DNA from: Impatiens glandulifera
Lineage: Eukaryota > Streptophyta > Magnoliopsida > Ericales > Balsaminaceae
Assembly (NCBI RefSeq): GCF_907164915.1
Contig: NC_061863.1
Coordinates: 42,753,382-42,817,381, forward strand
Direction of reading: 5' to 3'
Length of the DNA stretch: 64,000 nucleotides
In this document: positions 10,776 to 25,746 of the stretch, one piece after another
Layout: the number at the start of each line of letters is the position of its first letter
Numbering within the stretch: position 1 is the first letter of the stretch
The notes under the pieces: model-generated
Database searches by the model: none
Told to the model about the DNA's origin: nothing
The model's input: the letters and a program-made list of their open reading frames with translations, nothing else
Translations under genes and position numbers: made by a program

Positions 10776-13455
10776 AATAATAATAAAATTATTCTGGCTT
10801 ATTAAAAAAAATTTAATAATAGAAAGGGGAGACTCAAATTTCTGTTCTGACCCTTAATCATCGTAGACCCAATCGCCATCTTTTAACCTCCGAACATGAC
10901 CTACCTGTTTAAAGCTTGTTATGTTTTGTTTATTATTTTTCTAATTTTGAATTAAGAGAATTAACATTGTACATGAATTTTTTTATAAATTATTTTAAAC
11001 TTTTATTTAATTAAAAGATAAAAATAAAATATTTATTTTCATTAATTAATTTATATAATATATATATTTAATGAAACGAAACAAATCACAAAACTTGTTT
11101 CTATCGTCATCATTGCAATAACACCCGCAAAGTTTCTATTTACTTCCATTCCCACCCCAATAACTTTTTCAATCTAAGCAAACAACCCTAATTGCATTTA
11201 GTTACTAAACTTTAATTTCTTTGATTTTTAATTTCTTTAATAGGCTTTTGTATTACCGACTACACTTTGATCAACTCTTCAAAACAACTGGAAGCCTCGA
11301 CAAAAGTTTTGTGGATAATAATTAATAAACTTATCTCTAATTGCACTTTTTCAAATAATTCATTCTATATTCAATTCTCGAGAATATCCAAAATTTTGAA
11401 GTTAGAGAAACAATGAATGACACTAATACTCATCATAATACTAATACTATAAGACATCTAATTATCATTAACTTTTAAAATCAACACTTTAATTGTGACT
11501 TTAATACTTATTGATATACCCTTATAATTTCATGATCTTTCATATAGAAACCCAAGGTTTCCACCGTATTTGCTGTCTTCACTGTTTGTGGACAACATAT
11601 TTTTACACTTCAAAATTACAATAAACATGTCCGATCTAATATGATGATCATACTTGATTATTAGATCGAGATACTAAGAATACTATAACCGTTTCACAAA
11701 CTGACCTTGGTACGTAGGCCTATTTTAACACGGTCTAAACGATACTTTTTGAAAGTACTCAAAATTTGAAGGGTTAACACGTTCAAATTAACCAGCATGA
11801 CAAATTGTGAATTTTGAGTATAATATTGCTATTTTATAAAATGCACAAAATAACTATTTAAACGTCCGTTTTCGTGTCCAAACACAATTGTGCATTAACA
11901 CTAAAAATTCGGAAGAACTGATACGTTCAGATTAATCGGTTTAAAAGATTATGAATTTTGAGTATAATATTACTTTTTGCAATATTTTAGGAAGGTGCTC
12001 AAAAGATCAAAAAAAGAGAAAATCGTGTCAACCCCGGCGTTTCAAGACTCGGTCAATGCAAGAAAACGCGAGTCAACCATGCCAAGAATAGTCAAATACG
12101 TGGGATGACATCATCATCTTCGTTAGCGAAGTCTATCCATGAAGGAACCCATTTAATGTTCTTCATTCAGTATCTTATGGCTGAAGGACGATCAACAACA
12201 ACCCTAAAATTCTAAAAATCACCACAACCTCTATACTTGATGGATTTGGAAGATCTTGGATGTTTTGAAAAGCTCGAAGTGTCTTCTACAATAATTCTTA
12301 GCCTTATTGTAGTTTGAAACCTTCAAACTCAACGTAGTTTCGAAATAAGGCAATGTTCCCAAAATTTGATTGAAATTGACATATCCTTGGTTTTTAAATC
12401 CATAACTTGAACAATTGTGCTTCAAAAAAGAAGAGAGATATATTTTCTATGCTTGAGTGAAATTGAGAGCGTTGACATCATCGTCTTCGACGAGACATAT
12501 CCTCGGAAATATGAGACATATACCGATCGAATGGAACTAGTCTCACATTGTCATTCAATGTTCAAGGGACCTTCCATGCACTCGCAAGACGATGCAAGTG
12601 CACAAGTTCAACTTTTAGTGCAAACTAAAGTTGTGTGCAACTTCAAAAGTTCATAACTTTTTATCTACTCAACCATTTGAGAAATGATTTGTCATTGGAA
12701 AGGTCATTGATTCATATTTCTATTGATACCAAGTAGCGCTCGTGGTTCGGCCTACAGCCCGCACTAGGTCTCCCGCAAGCTAAAGGTATTGACGTTCTAT
12801 CGAGAAATGTATGAACACTCACATTTTCAATGAGTCCAAGAACACCGTCATTGATAGTATGAGTCGTTTACTAGAGCTCATAAAAGTTCGCTACTAAAGA
12901 CGAAACATAAAAGAGACTTTGACTTTTAATTTTTATTTTTTACTTGGGTTACAAGGCATGAAACCAGCTGATTTAAGTTGTAGAATGTTGCTAAACAAGT
13001 TCTCTACCTAGGAGGCTCAGCCTGAACTCAAAACTCGACCTGTACAACTCATAGAATTTGTTGCGTGTTAATAGACCAAAAACCCTCAAATTAACCTTAC
13101 TTGGACATGTTCACCCTCATTATTTGGACAGTAAATTGGATTGTAAATCATTTCCCTAAATTCTAGAGAGAGAATCATAAGAGAGATTAAGAGAAATTGA
13201 GAGCGTTGACAACATCGTCTCCGATGATAAAATTTTCTTCTCCGACGAGGATGCTTACAATCGGCTAAAGCATTCTTCTCCATTGTTTCTTAGGTCTATA
13301 TTCTATTCAAGGTAAGTCTTAACTTCATTTGTAATATTATCATACTAGTGTAGCATCGATTAGTTTCTTATTTTGATCATATATTCATTTGAATTCTAGT
13401 TTAGTCAGCTTATATTGTTATTTGGTTGAATATATCGTATGTTTGATTGATTTCT
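10775..13455 (+). repeat. Dispersed repeat R, copy 1; probable Tat/Ogre-type LTR remnant
   Basis: It is related to 19083-21428 (plus) and to 58297-60360 (minus); the minus copy is clearly closer, roughly 96% over the stretch I compared by eye. From about 11585 (TGTGGACAACATATTTTTACAC) the layout resembles the start of the long LTR at 50728 (TGTAGACACCCCATTTTTACAC). Shared later blocks include a tgaattttgagtataatatta line and a cattggaaaggtcattga line, so I infer an LTR of a Tat/Ogre-like gypsy element. Open frames inside (for example 12417-12656) recur in all three copies but show no protein motif. Confidence 0.7.
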
Positions 13456-15600
<2,145 letters not shown>

Positions 15601-15623
15601 ATGCCAAACCAAACGGGGCTTAG

Positions 15624-15690
15624 CATAAAAAGGGCATCCAAGACAGTATACCCATTTTCATATTATCTGAATGCTCTCTCTCTATAAGTT
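15624..15690 (+). promoter_or_regulatory. Possible promoter of the small gene at 15733
   Basis: TATA-like stretches occur at about 15626 (cataaaaagg) and 15681 (tctataag), with a TC-rich initiator-like stretch between. The start codon follows about 50 bp after the second. Evidence is positional only. Confidence 0.3.
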
Positions 15691-15732
15691 TTATTTTCTT
15701 CTCATCCCTCAAACAATTAATCTTCAAAATCA

Positions 15733-15982
15733 ATGTCGAATTCTCCACAAATGCAACCATATTATGGTATTCATCATTCTAAACACAAAATGAATATGCT
15801 GAATCCAATCCAATTCTCAATTGTTTTTTTTTGTAATACTCTTAGTCTTAATCGCCGCCTTTGTCTTCGCGATGCTAACGAACCGGTTGCATCGTCGTCC
15901 TCCTCTTCCCGTTGCCGCCGCCGGACCTCCACCTCAGCCTCCCGTTGCCGCCGCCGCCGGGCCTCCACCTCCTTTGCAGTAG
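15733..15982 (+). CDS. Small single-pass membrane, proline-rich tail protein; frame broken at a T-run
   Basis: The ATG at 15733 opens MSNSPQMQPYYGIHH, a polar Pro/Tyr/His-rich N-terminus. The frame reaches a run of nine T (15824-15832). In the unshifted frame it continues as a low-complexity Ser/Arg stretch. In the frame one base over it reads FVILLVLIAAFVFAMLTNRL, a typical transmembrane helix with a basic stop-transfer end, then RRPPLPVAAAG and PPPPLQ followed by TAG at 15980-15982. With eight T the whole would be one frame of 82 residues. I therefore read this as a small membrane protein gene with a one-base homopolymer expansion, either a real frameshift or a sequencing error. The GC-rich, codon-like 3' half stands out from AT-rich surroundings. 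Function unknown. Confidence 0.5.
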
Positions 15983-18300
15983 TACTATATATACGTGCAT
16001 ACGTGTTTCCTAAGATATGGTTAAGTAACTAGATATTTATATAATGTACTCAAGCGGCCGAATTGTGATATTGCAAACCCTATCTCTCTTTAGTTGTTCA
16101 TGTTATTATTATATATAACTTTGTTGCATGTCATCAGAAAGCGAATTAACTAATTAAAATATTATATTTATATGCTTCTATATTTGAACTGTTTAGTTTT
16201 TTTTTTTTTTTGTTGTTTATTTAGTCCAATTCATCCTTCCTTCTTTTGTTTTCTGGGAGGGTTGGAAATGGAAAATATTCACTCCTCCATTATTATTTTC
16301 AAGAATGAACAATTGTATTATTGCACTTATGATCACTAATGAACATCAACTTTACTAGTGATCTGATCTGACCCTCTGCTAGCTATTGTAACCTTGCAGA
16401 TAAAAAAAAATTAAACTTTTTTTGGGGTTCAAATCAGATCTGAATCGTTTCAAATAAGGTTAGTAGAGTATAATTTACGGTTAAAAGGAAAGAAAAACAT
16501 GTGATAGCCAATTGAATAAAAATGGGTGAAAAGTATATTTGTACAAAATAAGAAGTTTTTTTAAATTTGTATGGTTTGAAAGTGATCACGTGAACATGTT
16601 ATAATTGCCTTATAAAAATAAAAATAAAAAAAAAAATAAAAAATAAACTCATGTTGTCTCACAAACCTGGAGTGGAGAAGCAAACAAATGAAAAAGCTGG
16701 AGAACCCAAAACGAGGCCATAGGGAGAGAAACCAGTTAATTACTTATTTGCCACCAAAATTCCCTTTAAAAAACAAGACAAAAAACAACCATCCATTAAT
16801 TAATAAAGTATCTTAAAGGAACAATAAAGAAATAAAGACAAATATAATAAAAACCCTTTAAACTTTTATTATTATAAATTTTATTAACCAATCAATAAGA
16901 AAAAGTGGAGAGGAGAAGAATGTGATTATGATGGAAACCATATAATGAGAAGAATAAAAAAAATTAATAATTGGGCAATTGTTAGTTCGATTTTTAACTC
17001 AGAAATGAATAATCAAATAGTCAAAATATATATAGAAAAAATTTTAGACTGTCAGATTTCATTTTATTTGATTGAAATATTACTTCAATTGATTTTTCCT
17101 TAAAGTTTGCTAAGTAGTACAATTATACCTAAAATTAGTTTAAAAAAATAATATTAATACTGCAAGAATAAGAATAAATCTGATATAACAAAACCTACTG
17201 TTAGTATTTATATTTCAAATATTTATTATATAAGGTTAAATTAACTGGGTTTTAATTCGATTCATAACACTTTAAATTACAGTTATTATTATTATTTTGG
17301 TTCAAATTGGGCGGTTTATTATTGATCAACTAAAATTTTGAATCTATTTTTCTAAATAACCAATATAGAATTATTAAATTTATACAAAATTAAATTTATT
17401 TTACATATTTCAAATGTCATTAACTTATTTTCTACGTTTCACCGCCTTTGTTGCTTCTGGCTCTTTTCCTTTAAATAATTTTATCACGAAAATGAAAGAG
17501 GACTCTTAATTTATTCAAACAAAATTTTCAATATTTTTAATTATATAAAATAATTATAACTTTTTATGATAGTTAAATGTCTATTATAAGTTGTACAATT
17601 ATATTAAAATACTATCATGATAATGTAAGCAAATGTAACAAAATTTGTTTAGCCTCCTCCCTATAAAAAAACCAATAATAACTTTGAAACTCCACTGCTG
17701 TATTAAGATTCAAAATGTACCGATATGTCCAAAAATATGAATAATAAGTATTTTTTATTTTTAAATAATTAATTATTTAATAAATATACTATTATAATTC
17801 CATCATTAACATTATTAATAAAAATAAATTTATTATTAATATGAAGATGGAAAATTAAATAACATGCTATTTGAAATAATTTCAAATAAATCCAACAAAT
17901 AAAAAAGATTTTGAAACTAAATTGGAGAAATTGATACTTATTTTATTGATATCAGGGGAACACATAATCAAAGCCCTAGATGGAAGAAACAAGTCAATCA
18001 CACTGTTCATTTGTTTTTTTTTTGTTTTTTAATTTGAGCTATCTCATTTTTTTTATATAGCACTCCTTTATTAGTGATTTAAGTTAATATTATTATACAA
18101 TTTTCAATTCTCTTTTTCATTATTTATAATTTTTTTTATATTTTAATACAAAATTATTAATAATAGTAATTATGACAATATTTTATGAATTAAAATGTAC
18201 ATGTCAATTATACAAACAAAATATGTGTTTTTAACTTTAAGTTCTGATGAGATAAATAATGAGTGTATTAAAAGTACTTGTTATTTTCCTATTAGTTCAT
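15983..18300. other. AT-rich DNA without a recognised gene
   Basis: No motif or transposon terminus was recognised. It probably includes the 3' untranslated region of the small gene near its left end. Confidence 0.55.
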
Positions 18301-18326
18301 TGATTGTTATTAATGATAGGAAACTA

Positions 18327-18485
18327 TAGCTCATTTAAACGGAAATAAAATTGACCATAGCTCATTTAAATGGAAATAAAATTGACTACGGCTCATTTAA
18401 ACCGAAATAAAATTGACATAAAGATATTTAAACACAAATAAAGCACAAAACAAAAGACTACAACTCATTTAAATTCAAATAAAAC
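18327..18485 (+). repeat. 31 bp minisatellite
   Basis: The block GCTCATTTAAA...GGAAATAAAATTGAC begins at 18329, 18360 and 18391 (period 31). A decayed further copy (ctcatttaaattcaaataaaac) lies near 18462. Confidence 0.85.
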
Positions 18486-18489
18486 AAAA

Positions 18490-19082
18490 ACAAATATAGT
18501 GGGAATCTTCAGATTGTTTAATTTACTTAAAATATATATTTTAATTATGAAGGGAATAAATTTAGTAAAATAAATTTTTGTATATTAATTTTTTTTAAAT
18601 ATTAATTTTTTTTTTAAAACGTTAAGTAAAATAAATTAGTTTAAGTTAATAAACTAAATAATTTAATTGATAAAAATGAAATAATATCATAAAAGATAAT
18701 CCAAAGGAGTCGCACAAATACAAAATAAAAAAATCTGAATTATAGAGTTTGTATTTCAATAAAAAAATTAATTAAAATCAAATATCATTTTATTTTTTTA
18801 TGATTAATAATATTATTTATTAAATAAAATATTTTGAAGTTTTTTTTATAAAAAATAGATTTTATTATTATACATTAATATTTTATATGCATTTTTATTA
18901 GTATAGTAGTAGAAGATACTAACCTTATTAAAAAAAATGAAATACAATAATTAACAATTTTTTTAAGAGAAATATAATTTGTGTGGATTAAACTATAATT
19001 AGTATATAATGAAACAAAATAATCTCTTTTCGTCGATAAGTTCAACTCGTCAACAACCACATCTTTCATAAACTTATTTATG
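18490..19082. other. AT-rich DNA without a recognised gene
   Basis: Only poly-A/T rich sequence is seen; the minus-strand frame at 18875-19069 has no recognisable motif. Confidence 0.5.
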
Positions 19083-21428
19083 TTGCCATCATTGCAATAA
19101 CACCCTCAAAGTTTCTCTTTACTTCCATTTCCATCCCCCAATAACTTTTTCAATCTAAGCAAACAACCCCAATTTGCGTGCCGCTACTAAACTTTAAAAT
19201 CTTTGATAGGCTTTTGAATTGGCACCCAAACTTTGATCAACTTTTCAAAACAACTAGAAGCCTCAACAAAAGTTTGGTGGATAATAATTAATAAACTTAT
19301 CTCTAATTTCCCTTTTTCAAATAATTCATTCTATATTCAATTCTCATTCTCAAGAACATTCAAAATTTTGATGTTAGAGAAACAATGAAAATGAAACTTA
19401 TACTCATTATAATACTAATACTATTCGTAGGTAATTATTATTAATTTTAAAATTACCATTTTAATTGTGACTTTAATACTTATTGATATACCCTTTTAAT
19501 TTCATGATATTTCATATAGAAACCTAAGGTTTCCACCGTATTCGCTTTCATCGTTTGTGGACAACATATTTTTACACTCTGAAATTAAAATATACATGGC
19601 CGATCTAGTATGATAATCATACTTGATTAATAGACCGGGATACCAAGAATACTATAACCGTTTCACAAACCGGTCTTGGTAGGCCTATTTTAACACGGTT
19701 TAAACGATACTTTTTGAAACTACTCAAAATTTGAAGGGTCTGACACATTCAAATTAGAATGACAAATCGTGAATTTTAAGTATTTTTGGTATTTTGCAAA
19801 ATGCACAAAAATAACTATTTAAACTCGTTTGCGTATCCAAACACAATTGTCCAAAAATACTAAGAATTCGGAAGAATTGATACGTTCATATTAATCAGTT
19901 TGAAAGATTATGAATTTTGAGTATAGTATTACTTCTTGCAATATTTTAGGAAGGTGCTCAAAATATCAAAAAGGAAAAAATTGTGTTAACCCCGGCGTTT
20001 CAAGACTCAGTCAATGAAAATCAACGCGAGTCAACCATGCCAATAACAGTCAAATACGCGGGATGACGTCAACATCTTTATTAGAGAAATCTGTCCTTAA
20101 AGGAACCCATTTAATATTCTTCATTATGTATCTTTCGGCTGAAGGACGATCAATCGCAACCATCAAATTCTAAAAAACACCACAACCTCTATACTTGATG
20201 GATTTGGATGTTTTGAAAAGCTCATAGAGTCTTCTACAAGACTTTTCAGTCCGATTCTAGTTTGAAACCTTCAAACTCAACGCAATTTCAAAATAAGGCA
20301 AAGTGCCCAAAGTTAAATTGAAATTTATATATCATCCGTTTTAAATCCATAACTTGAGCCATTGTGCTTCAAAGTAAGAATTCTACCCATGTGTGGAAAT
20401 CTGAGATATGTACCAATCGAATGGAACTAGTCTCACATCGTCATTCAATGTTTAAGAGACCTTTCATGCCCTCGCAAGACGATGCAAGTGCACAAGTTCA
20501 GCTTCTAGTGAAAACTAAATTTGTTTGCAACTTCAAAAGTTCACAACTTTTGATCGATTCAACCATTTAAGAAAATGAGTTTTCATTGGAAAGGTCATTG
20601 ATTCAGATTTCTATTGATACCAAGTAGCACTCGTGGTTCATTCTACAACCCGCGCTAGGTCTCCCACAAGCCAAATTGTCCAATTTTGGGTCATTGACGT
20701 TCCATCGAGAAATGTATGAACCTATGGCCTATCTTGAATTATTTAAAAAATATAAAAGTTGTAACTGACTCACTCACATTTCCAACTAGCCCAAGAACAC
20801 CCTCATTGAGGGTATGAGTCATTTGCTAGCTAGAGCACATAAAAGTTTGCTATTAAAGACGAAACAGAAAAGAGGCTTGACTTTTTATTTTTATTTTTAA
20901 CTTGGGCTGCAAAGTATGAAACCGGCTGATTCAAGTTGGAGAATATAGCTAGACAAGTTATCTACTCAGGAGACTCAGCCTGAACTCAAAACTCGGCCTG
21001 TACGACTCATAGAATTGGTTGCGTGTTAAAAGACCAAAAATTCTCAAATTAGCCTTACTTGGACATGTTCACCCTCATTGTTTGGACAGTAATTGGATTA
21101 TAAATCATTTTCCTAAATTCTAGAGAGAGAATCATAAGAGATCTTCTATTCTATGCCTGAGAGAAATTGAGTGCGTTGACATCATTGTTTCCAGCGAGAA
21201 AATTTTCTTCTTCGACGTCGAGGACGCTTACAATCGGCTAAAGCATTCTTCTCCATTGTTTCTTAGGTCTATCTTCTCTTCAAGGTAAGTCTTAACTTCA
21301 TTTGTAACATTATCATACTAGTGTAGCATCTATCAGTTTGTTATTTAGATCATATATTCATTTGAATTCTAGTTTAGTAAGCTTACGTTGTTATTTGGTT
21401 GAATATATAGTATGTTTGATTGATGTCT
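19083..21428 (+). repeat. Dispersed repeat R, copy 2
   Basis: It aligns with 11104-13455 from TTGCCATCATTGCAATAAC to ATAGTATGTTTGATTGAT, in the same orientation, with many substitutions and indels. It is more diverged from copies 1 and 3 than those are from each other. Probable Tat/Ogre-like LTR remnant, as for copy 1. Confidence 0.7.
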
Positions 21429-21692
21429 AAGTTAAACACTAGCTAGTACAAGATTAGATTAGAAATCCACGTGTTTGGTTATATTTTAATCTCTTTCTCA
21501 TCTCCTATTTGTAATCATCGAATCTGTCATGTTACAATGAACTACAAATTTAAGGTTCTCTGATATTCCTGATTTTCGAAGACGAGGAAAATCATCGTAT
21601 ATTAAAACAAGGATGAAGTCTTTGAAGCTTCTCGGGTGAAATCCTTCATCGAAAAATTACTTATCACCTAAAGAAGTCGCGGGTGAAGCTTA

Positions 21693-21697
21693 GGGAC
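21693..21697 (-). other. Target-site duplication GTCCC (right, inverted)
   Basis: The plus strand reads gggac; on the element's sense strand this is gtccc, identical to 9968-9972. It lies directly outside the 3' LTR end. Confidence 0.9.
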
Positions 21698-21916
21698 TGT
21701 AGAGAAGTTGTAATATATTATATATTATTATGTTGATTACATGAGAGGGGGAGAGCCCTATTTATATACAATATACAAGAAACCTTTACACTTTCCTAGG
21801 AATCTTTACATTACTCAAACCACTACCCCACTTCCCATGTTTGACTTAGACATTAACCAAGGTGGAAATATTTATATTCCCCAAGCCCAATGATGACTCA
21901 TTCATTATTTCCAACA
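21698..21916 (-). mobile_element. 3' LTR of the split copia element
   Basis: 219 bp from TGTTGG (complement of CCAACA, 21911-21916) to CTCTACA (complement of TGTAGAG at 21698). It is nearly identical to the 5' LTR at 9973-10193. The polypurine tract (sense AACTTGAGGGGGAG) lies directly before it at 21917-21930. Confidence 0.97.
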
Positions 21917-21930
21917 CTCCCCCTCAAGTT

Positions 21931-23333
21931 AGGAGTGAATAGATTGAAAACTCCTAACTTGTCAAGAATGTGGTCGAAGGAGGTTCTATCTAGAGACTTC
22001 GTGAAGATGTCGGCCAACTGGTTCTTACTCATTACGTAAGGTGTTTCAATTTGGCCAGATTATACTTTCTCCCTGATAAAGTGACAGTCAATTTCAATAT
22101 GTTTCGTTCGTTCATAAAAAACGGGATTAGATGCGATATGTCGTGCTGCTTGGTTGTCACAATACATTTTCATCGGTTCACTATGAGATATCCCCATATC
22201 TTGGAGTAGATGCTTAATCCAAATAAGTTCGCTAGCTGTAGTAGCCATAGCCCGGCATTCTGCTTCAGCGCTGGATCTTGCAACCACGTTTTGCTTCTTG
22301 CTGCGCCAAGTGACTAAATTCCCGCCAACAAATGTACAGAATTCAGTGGTTGATTTTCTATCAGAACTTCCTGCCCAGTCTGCATCCGAGTATCCAATGA
22401 TGTTTAAGCACTGATTTCTTTTAAGCCAGATTCCTTGCCCCGGAGTAGCCTTGAGATATCGAAGTATTCTTTCGAATGTTTTTAGATGACTTGTTCGTGG
22501 AGCATGCATAAACTGGCTCACTGCACTAACAGAAAAAGTAATATTTGGTCTAGTGACGGTTAAATATATAAGTTTGCCAACTAACATTTGATACCTGCCA
22601 ATATCCACTAACAACTCACCATCTTCAGAATTAAGTTTAGTAGTGGTGTCCATTGGAGTATAAGTTGGCTTTAATCCCAACTTCCCTGTTTCATTTAATA
22701 AATCTAAAGTATATTTTCTTTGAGACAAGAATAACCCTTTTTGTGAATGGGCTATCTCTACTCCAAGAAAATATTTAAGAATACCTAAGTCTTTGATATC
22801 AAAAGTTTTTTGTAAATACTTTTTAACTTTATTTATTTCTTCGTCATTGCTCCCAGTAATTATAATATCATCAACATATATAAGAACAAAAAGAGAGAAA
22901 TTTTTAATAAATAGGGAGGAATCTTCCGTACTTTTTGTGAATCCATTTTGAAGAAGGGCATTACTTAATTTAGCATACCAAGCACGAGGATATTGTTTTA
23001 ATCCATATATAGCTTTATTAAGTTTACAAACAAGTTTAGAACTCAAGTTGTCTTTGTAACCTGGGGGAAGATCCATATACACTTCCTCCTCTAAATCACC
23101 CTGGAGAAAAGCATTTTTTACATCCATTTGAAAAATATTCCAATTTTTATTAGTGGCAATCGATAAAAGAATTCTAACCGTGTTCAATTTGGCTACGGGG
23201 GCAAATGTTTCCTCATAATCTATACCATATGTTTGAGTATATCCCTTTGCTACAAGACGTGCCTTGTATCTATCTATTTTACCATTACTATCATATTTTA
23301 TTTTATGTGCCCATTTACAGCCGACATGTCTTT
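21931..23333 (-). pseudogene. Copia reverse transcriptase and RNase H
   Basis: The main frame (23187-22060, 375 codons) contains FQMDVKNAFLQGDLEEEVYM, AIYGLKQYPRAWY, the catalytic YVDDIIITGS (about 22850-22880), KDLGILKYFLGVEI, and RNase H with YSDADWAGSSDRKSTT, RSSAEAECRAMA and TKHIEIDCHFI. A stop at 22057-22059 (Gln to stop by the look of it) cuts the last 40 residues (LADIFTKSLDRTSF and on), which are still readable down to 21931. Upstream the RT start continues from about 23333 with YKARLVAKGYTQTYGIDYEE in another frame. Catalytic residues are present, so damage is light and recent. Confidence 0.93.
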
Positions 23334-23334
23334 T

Positions 23335-23793
23335 TCATATAGGAGGAACAATAATATCCCAAGTATGATTTTTTTCAAGTGCTTCTAGTTCCTCACACAT
23401 AGCTTGTTGCCATAGAGGATTAGAAATAGCTTCTTGAAAATTTTTAGGCTCAATGTTGTCTAAACAAGTTAAAAAATTAAAATGTGTTGGAGAAATGTTT
23501 TCATAAGATAAAAATTGTTGAATAGGGTAGGATACCTTATAAGAAATATTGTCATCAAGTTGTGCAGGTGGTCGGCTAGGACGCACGGATCTCCTTACAC
23601 CCTCATATCCTGATAGGTTTTCACGAACTTCTTCTAAAATAGGTTGTCTTTCTTGTTCTGATGGATTTTTCGAACCATGTGACTCCTGATTTTCTCTTGA
23701 ATAGGTTGAACTCTCTAATTCTCCCCCTGAGATGATATCGGATTCCATGTTATCTTTGGTCCTTGGTACCTCATCTCCCCTAAGCATGAGCAT
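23335..23793 (-). pseudogene. Copia integrase to RT linker segment
   Basis: An open frame of 152 codons reads through a Ser/Glu-rich linker (VRRSVRPSRPPAQLDDNISY) into FQEAISNPLWQQAMCEELEA and LEKNHTWDIIVPP. This is the usual entry to the copia RT domain (RVT_2). It is separated by a stop just before the RT (23332-23334) and by frame change from the integrase segment. Confidence 0.85.
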
Positions 23794-23903
23794 GACCTTA
23801 ATGCTTCATTTCCTGTAGTTACATCTGTAAAAGGGTTAAAAGTAGGGATAAAATCGTTAAAAGAATCATAATCATTAATTTTTTCTTTGAAAAATGGCTC
23901 TTG

Positions 23904-24440
23904 CTATCTAAATATAACATTTCTAGATATGTAAATTTTATTAGTTTCAAAATCATAACATTTGTACCCTTTCTGAGTCGTTGAATATCCAAGAAACAAA
24001 GCTTTAATGAAAGTTGTACTAAGTTTATCGGTGCGACTAGTGTGAACAAAGCATGTGCAACCGAAAACACGCAAATGTTCGTAAGAGATTTCTTTGTTAT
24101 TTAAGACATTGAGTAGAGCTTTTCCATTCAATACAGAGGTAGGAATTCTGTTTATAAGGTGAACCGCAGCGAGAAGGGCATCAGACCAAAATCTCTTAGG
24201 GACATTAGACTGGAAAAGTAAAGCTCGGGTTACATCAAGAAGGTGTCTATTTTTTCGTTCAGCAACTCCATTTTGGGCAGGTGTATGAAGACAAGTTTTT
24301 TTGATGAACAATGCCCTTTGATTTAAAGAAGTTTGAAAATTTTGAGTTAATGTATTCAGTACCATTATCAGATCGAAAGTTTTTAATTGTGGCATTAAAA
24401 TGATTTTCTGCAAATGAATTAAATTCCAAAAAATTTTCAT
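23904..24440 (-). pseudogene. Copia integrase C-terminal part
   Basis: It contains HTPAQNGVAERKNRHLLDVT (integrase DDE region with the catalytic Glu in AERKN), FWSDALLAAVHLINRIP and EHLRVFGCTCFVHT, then the LGYSTTQKGYKCY block. It overlaps the previous frame, showing a frameshift between about 24260 and 24330. Confidence 0.9.
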
Positions 24441-25746
24441 ACACTTCCACCTTTGAAGTTAAAAGATAAATCCAAGTTGTTCGTGAGAAATCATCGATGA
24501 AGTTAACATAATATCTAAAATTATTATACGAATCGATAGGTGCAGGACCCCATACATCTGAATGTATCAATTCGAGAGGAGATTTGGTTTTATTTGTAGA
24601 GATGGGAAAAGAAAGTTTGGTTTGTTTTGAAAATTGACAAATATCACAATTTGAACAAAAATTATCTATTCGAAAAAGATGTTTTACAACTTTATTAGAA
24701 GGATGTCCTAGTCTTTGATGCCATAAATCTTGCTCAAAATTAGTGTATGAATTGAAAGCACATCTAGAAAGATCAATAATATAAATATCGTTGACAAGTT
24801 GTCCTTCACCAATCTTCATTCCTGTCAACTTGTCCTGAAACACAACACATTCATTAGAAAAAATAACAAGACATTTAAGATCTTTAGTTATTTTGCTAAC
24901 AGATAATAAGTTAGGAGATAATTGTGGAACATAAAAAACATTATCAACATTTTTTGAAAATACTCTGATAGACCCAGTTCCTAAGATAGGCATATTTGAA
25001 TCATTAGCTGTTTTAACACTTTGTTGTGAATTTTTAATGGAAAAATCCAAAAAATTATTTTTATTTCCAGTCATATGATCTGAGGCTCCTGAATCAACTA
25101 CCCAATAATTAGGATTTTTGCAAAAATATGTAAAATATTTTGAAAAAATACCTGAGTCCACTTTGGATGTGGACCGAGCCTCTTGTGTTTGCATAAATTT
25201 GGTAAACTGATCAAAAATATTATTGAAATCTGTTTGATTGTTTGACCCTACTGATATGTTAAAGTTGTGTTGTCCAGTAGTTGGCCTAGTATTCCAGCCC
25301 ATTTGATCATTGCTTTCTCCTCCATTGTTTTGAGCGAGAAATCCTTTCGGGTTTATCCCATTAAAATTTCTACCTTTTTCTTCGCCATTCTTCTTTGCCG
25401 CACGAAGATGAGGATAGAGTTTGAAGCAAAACTCCTTAGCATGACCCTGTTTTTTACAATGATTACAGAAGAGATTGCTGGTTTGTTGAAAATTTTGGGA
25501 TTTGTGACCAAAAAATGCTTGATTTTCACCTGTTATTTGCCCCTCACCTCCCATGGTGCTTCTCCGTGTCTCCTCTTGTTGTAGCCTTGAGACAACATCA
25601 TCGAAATCTGGAAGAGTAGACGTCATGAGGATTTGAGCACGGATGGCGTCCCAACTCGGATCGAGGGAGGCAAGCAACTGGTATATCCCTTCTTGTTCAT
25701 CTCGCTCTTGCAAGATATTCTCATCGTTGGTACGAGGTAAGTACAT
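24259..25746 (-). pseudogene. Copia gag C-terminus, protease and integrase N-terminal part
   Basis: It begins at the inversion break with YLPRTNDENILQERDEQEG. Next come the zinc knuckle CNHCKKQGHAKEFC, the protease active site WVVDSGASDHMTGN (about residue 216), the pre-integrase LWHQRLGHPSNK, and integrase with HSDVWGPAP (first Asp), NFIDDFSRTTW and FRSDNGTEY (second Asp). It ends in a frameshift tail near 24260. Its start ATG is incidental: the true N-terminal part is at 10326-10768. Confidence 0.93.

Noticed and set aside
12417..12656. Open frame recurring in three places (also near 20364-20570 and 58895-59149)
   Set aside because: Conserved only because the whole R repeat is conserved; no domain motif, and copy 2 has lost the frame.
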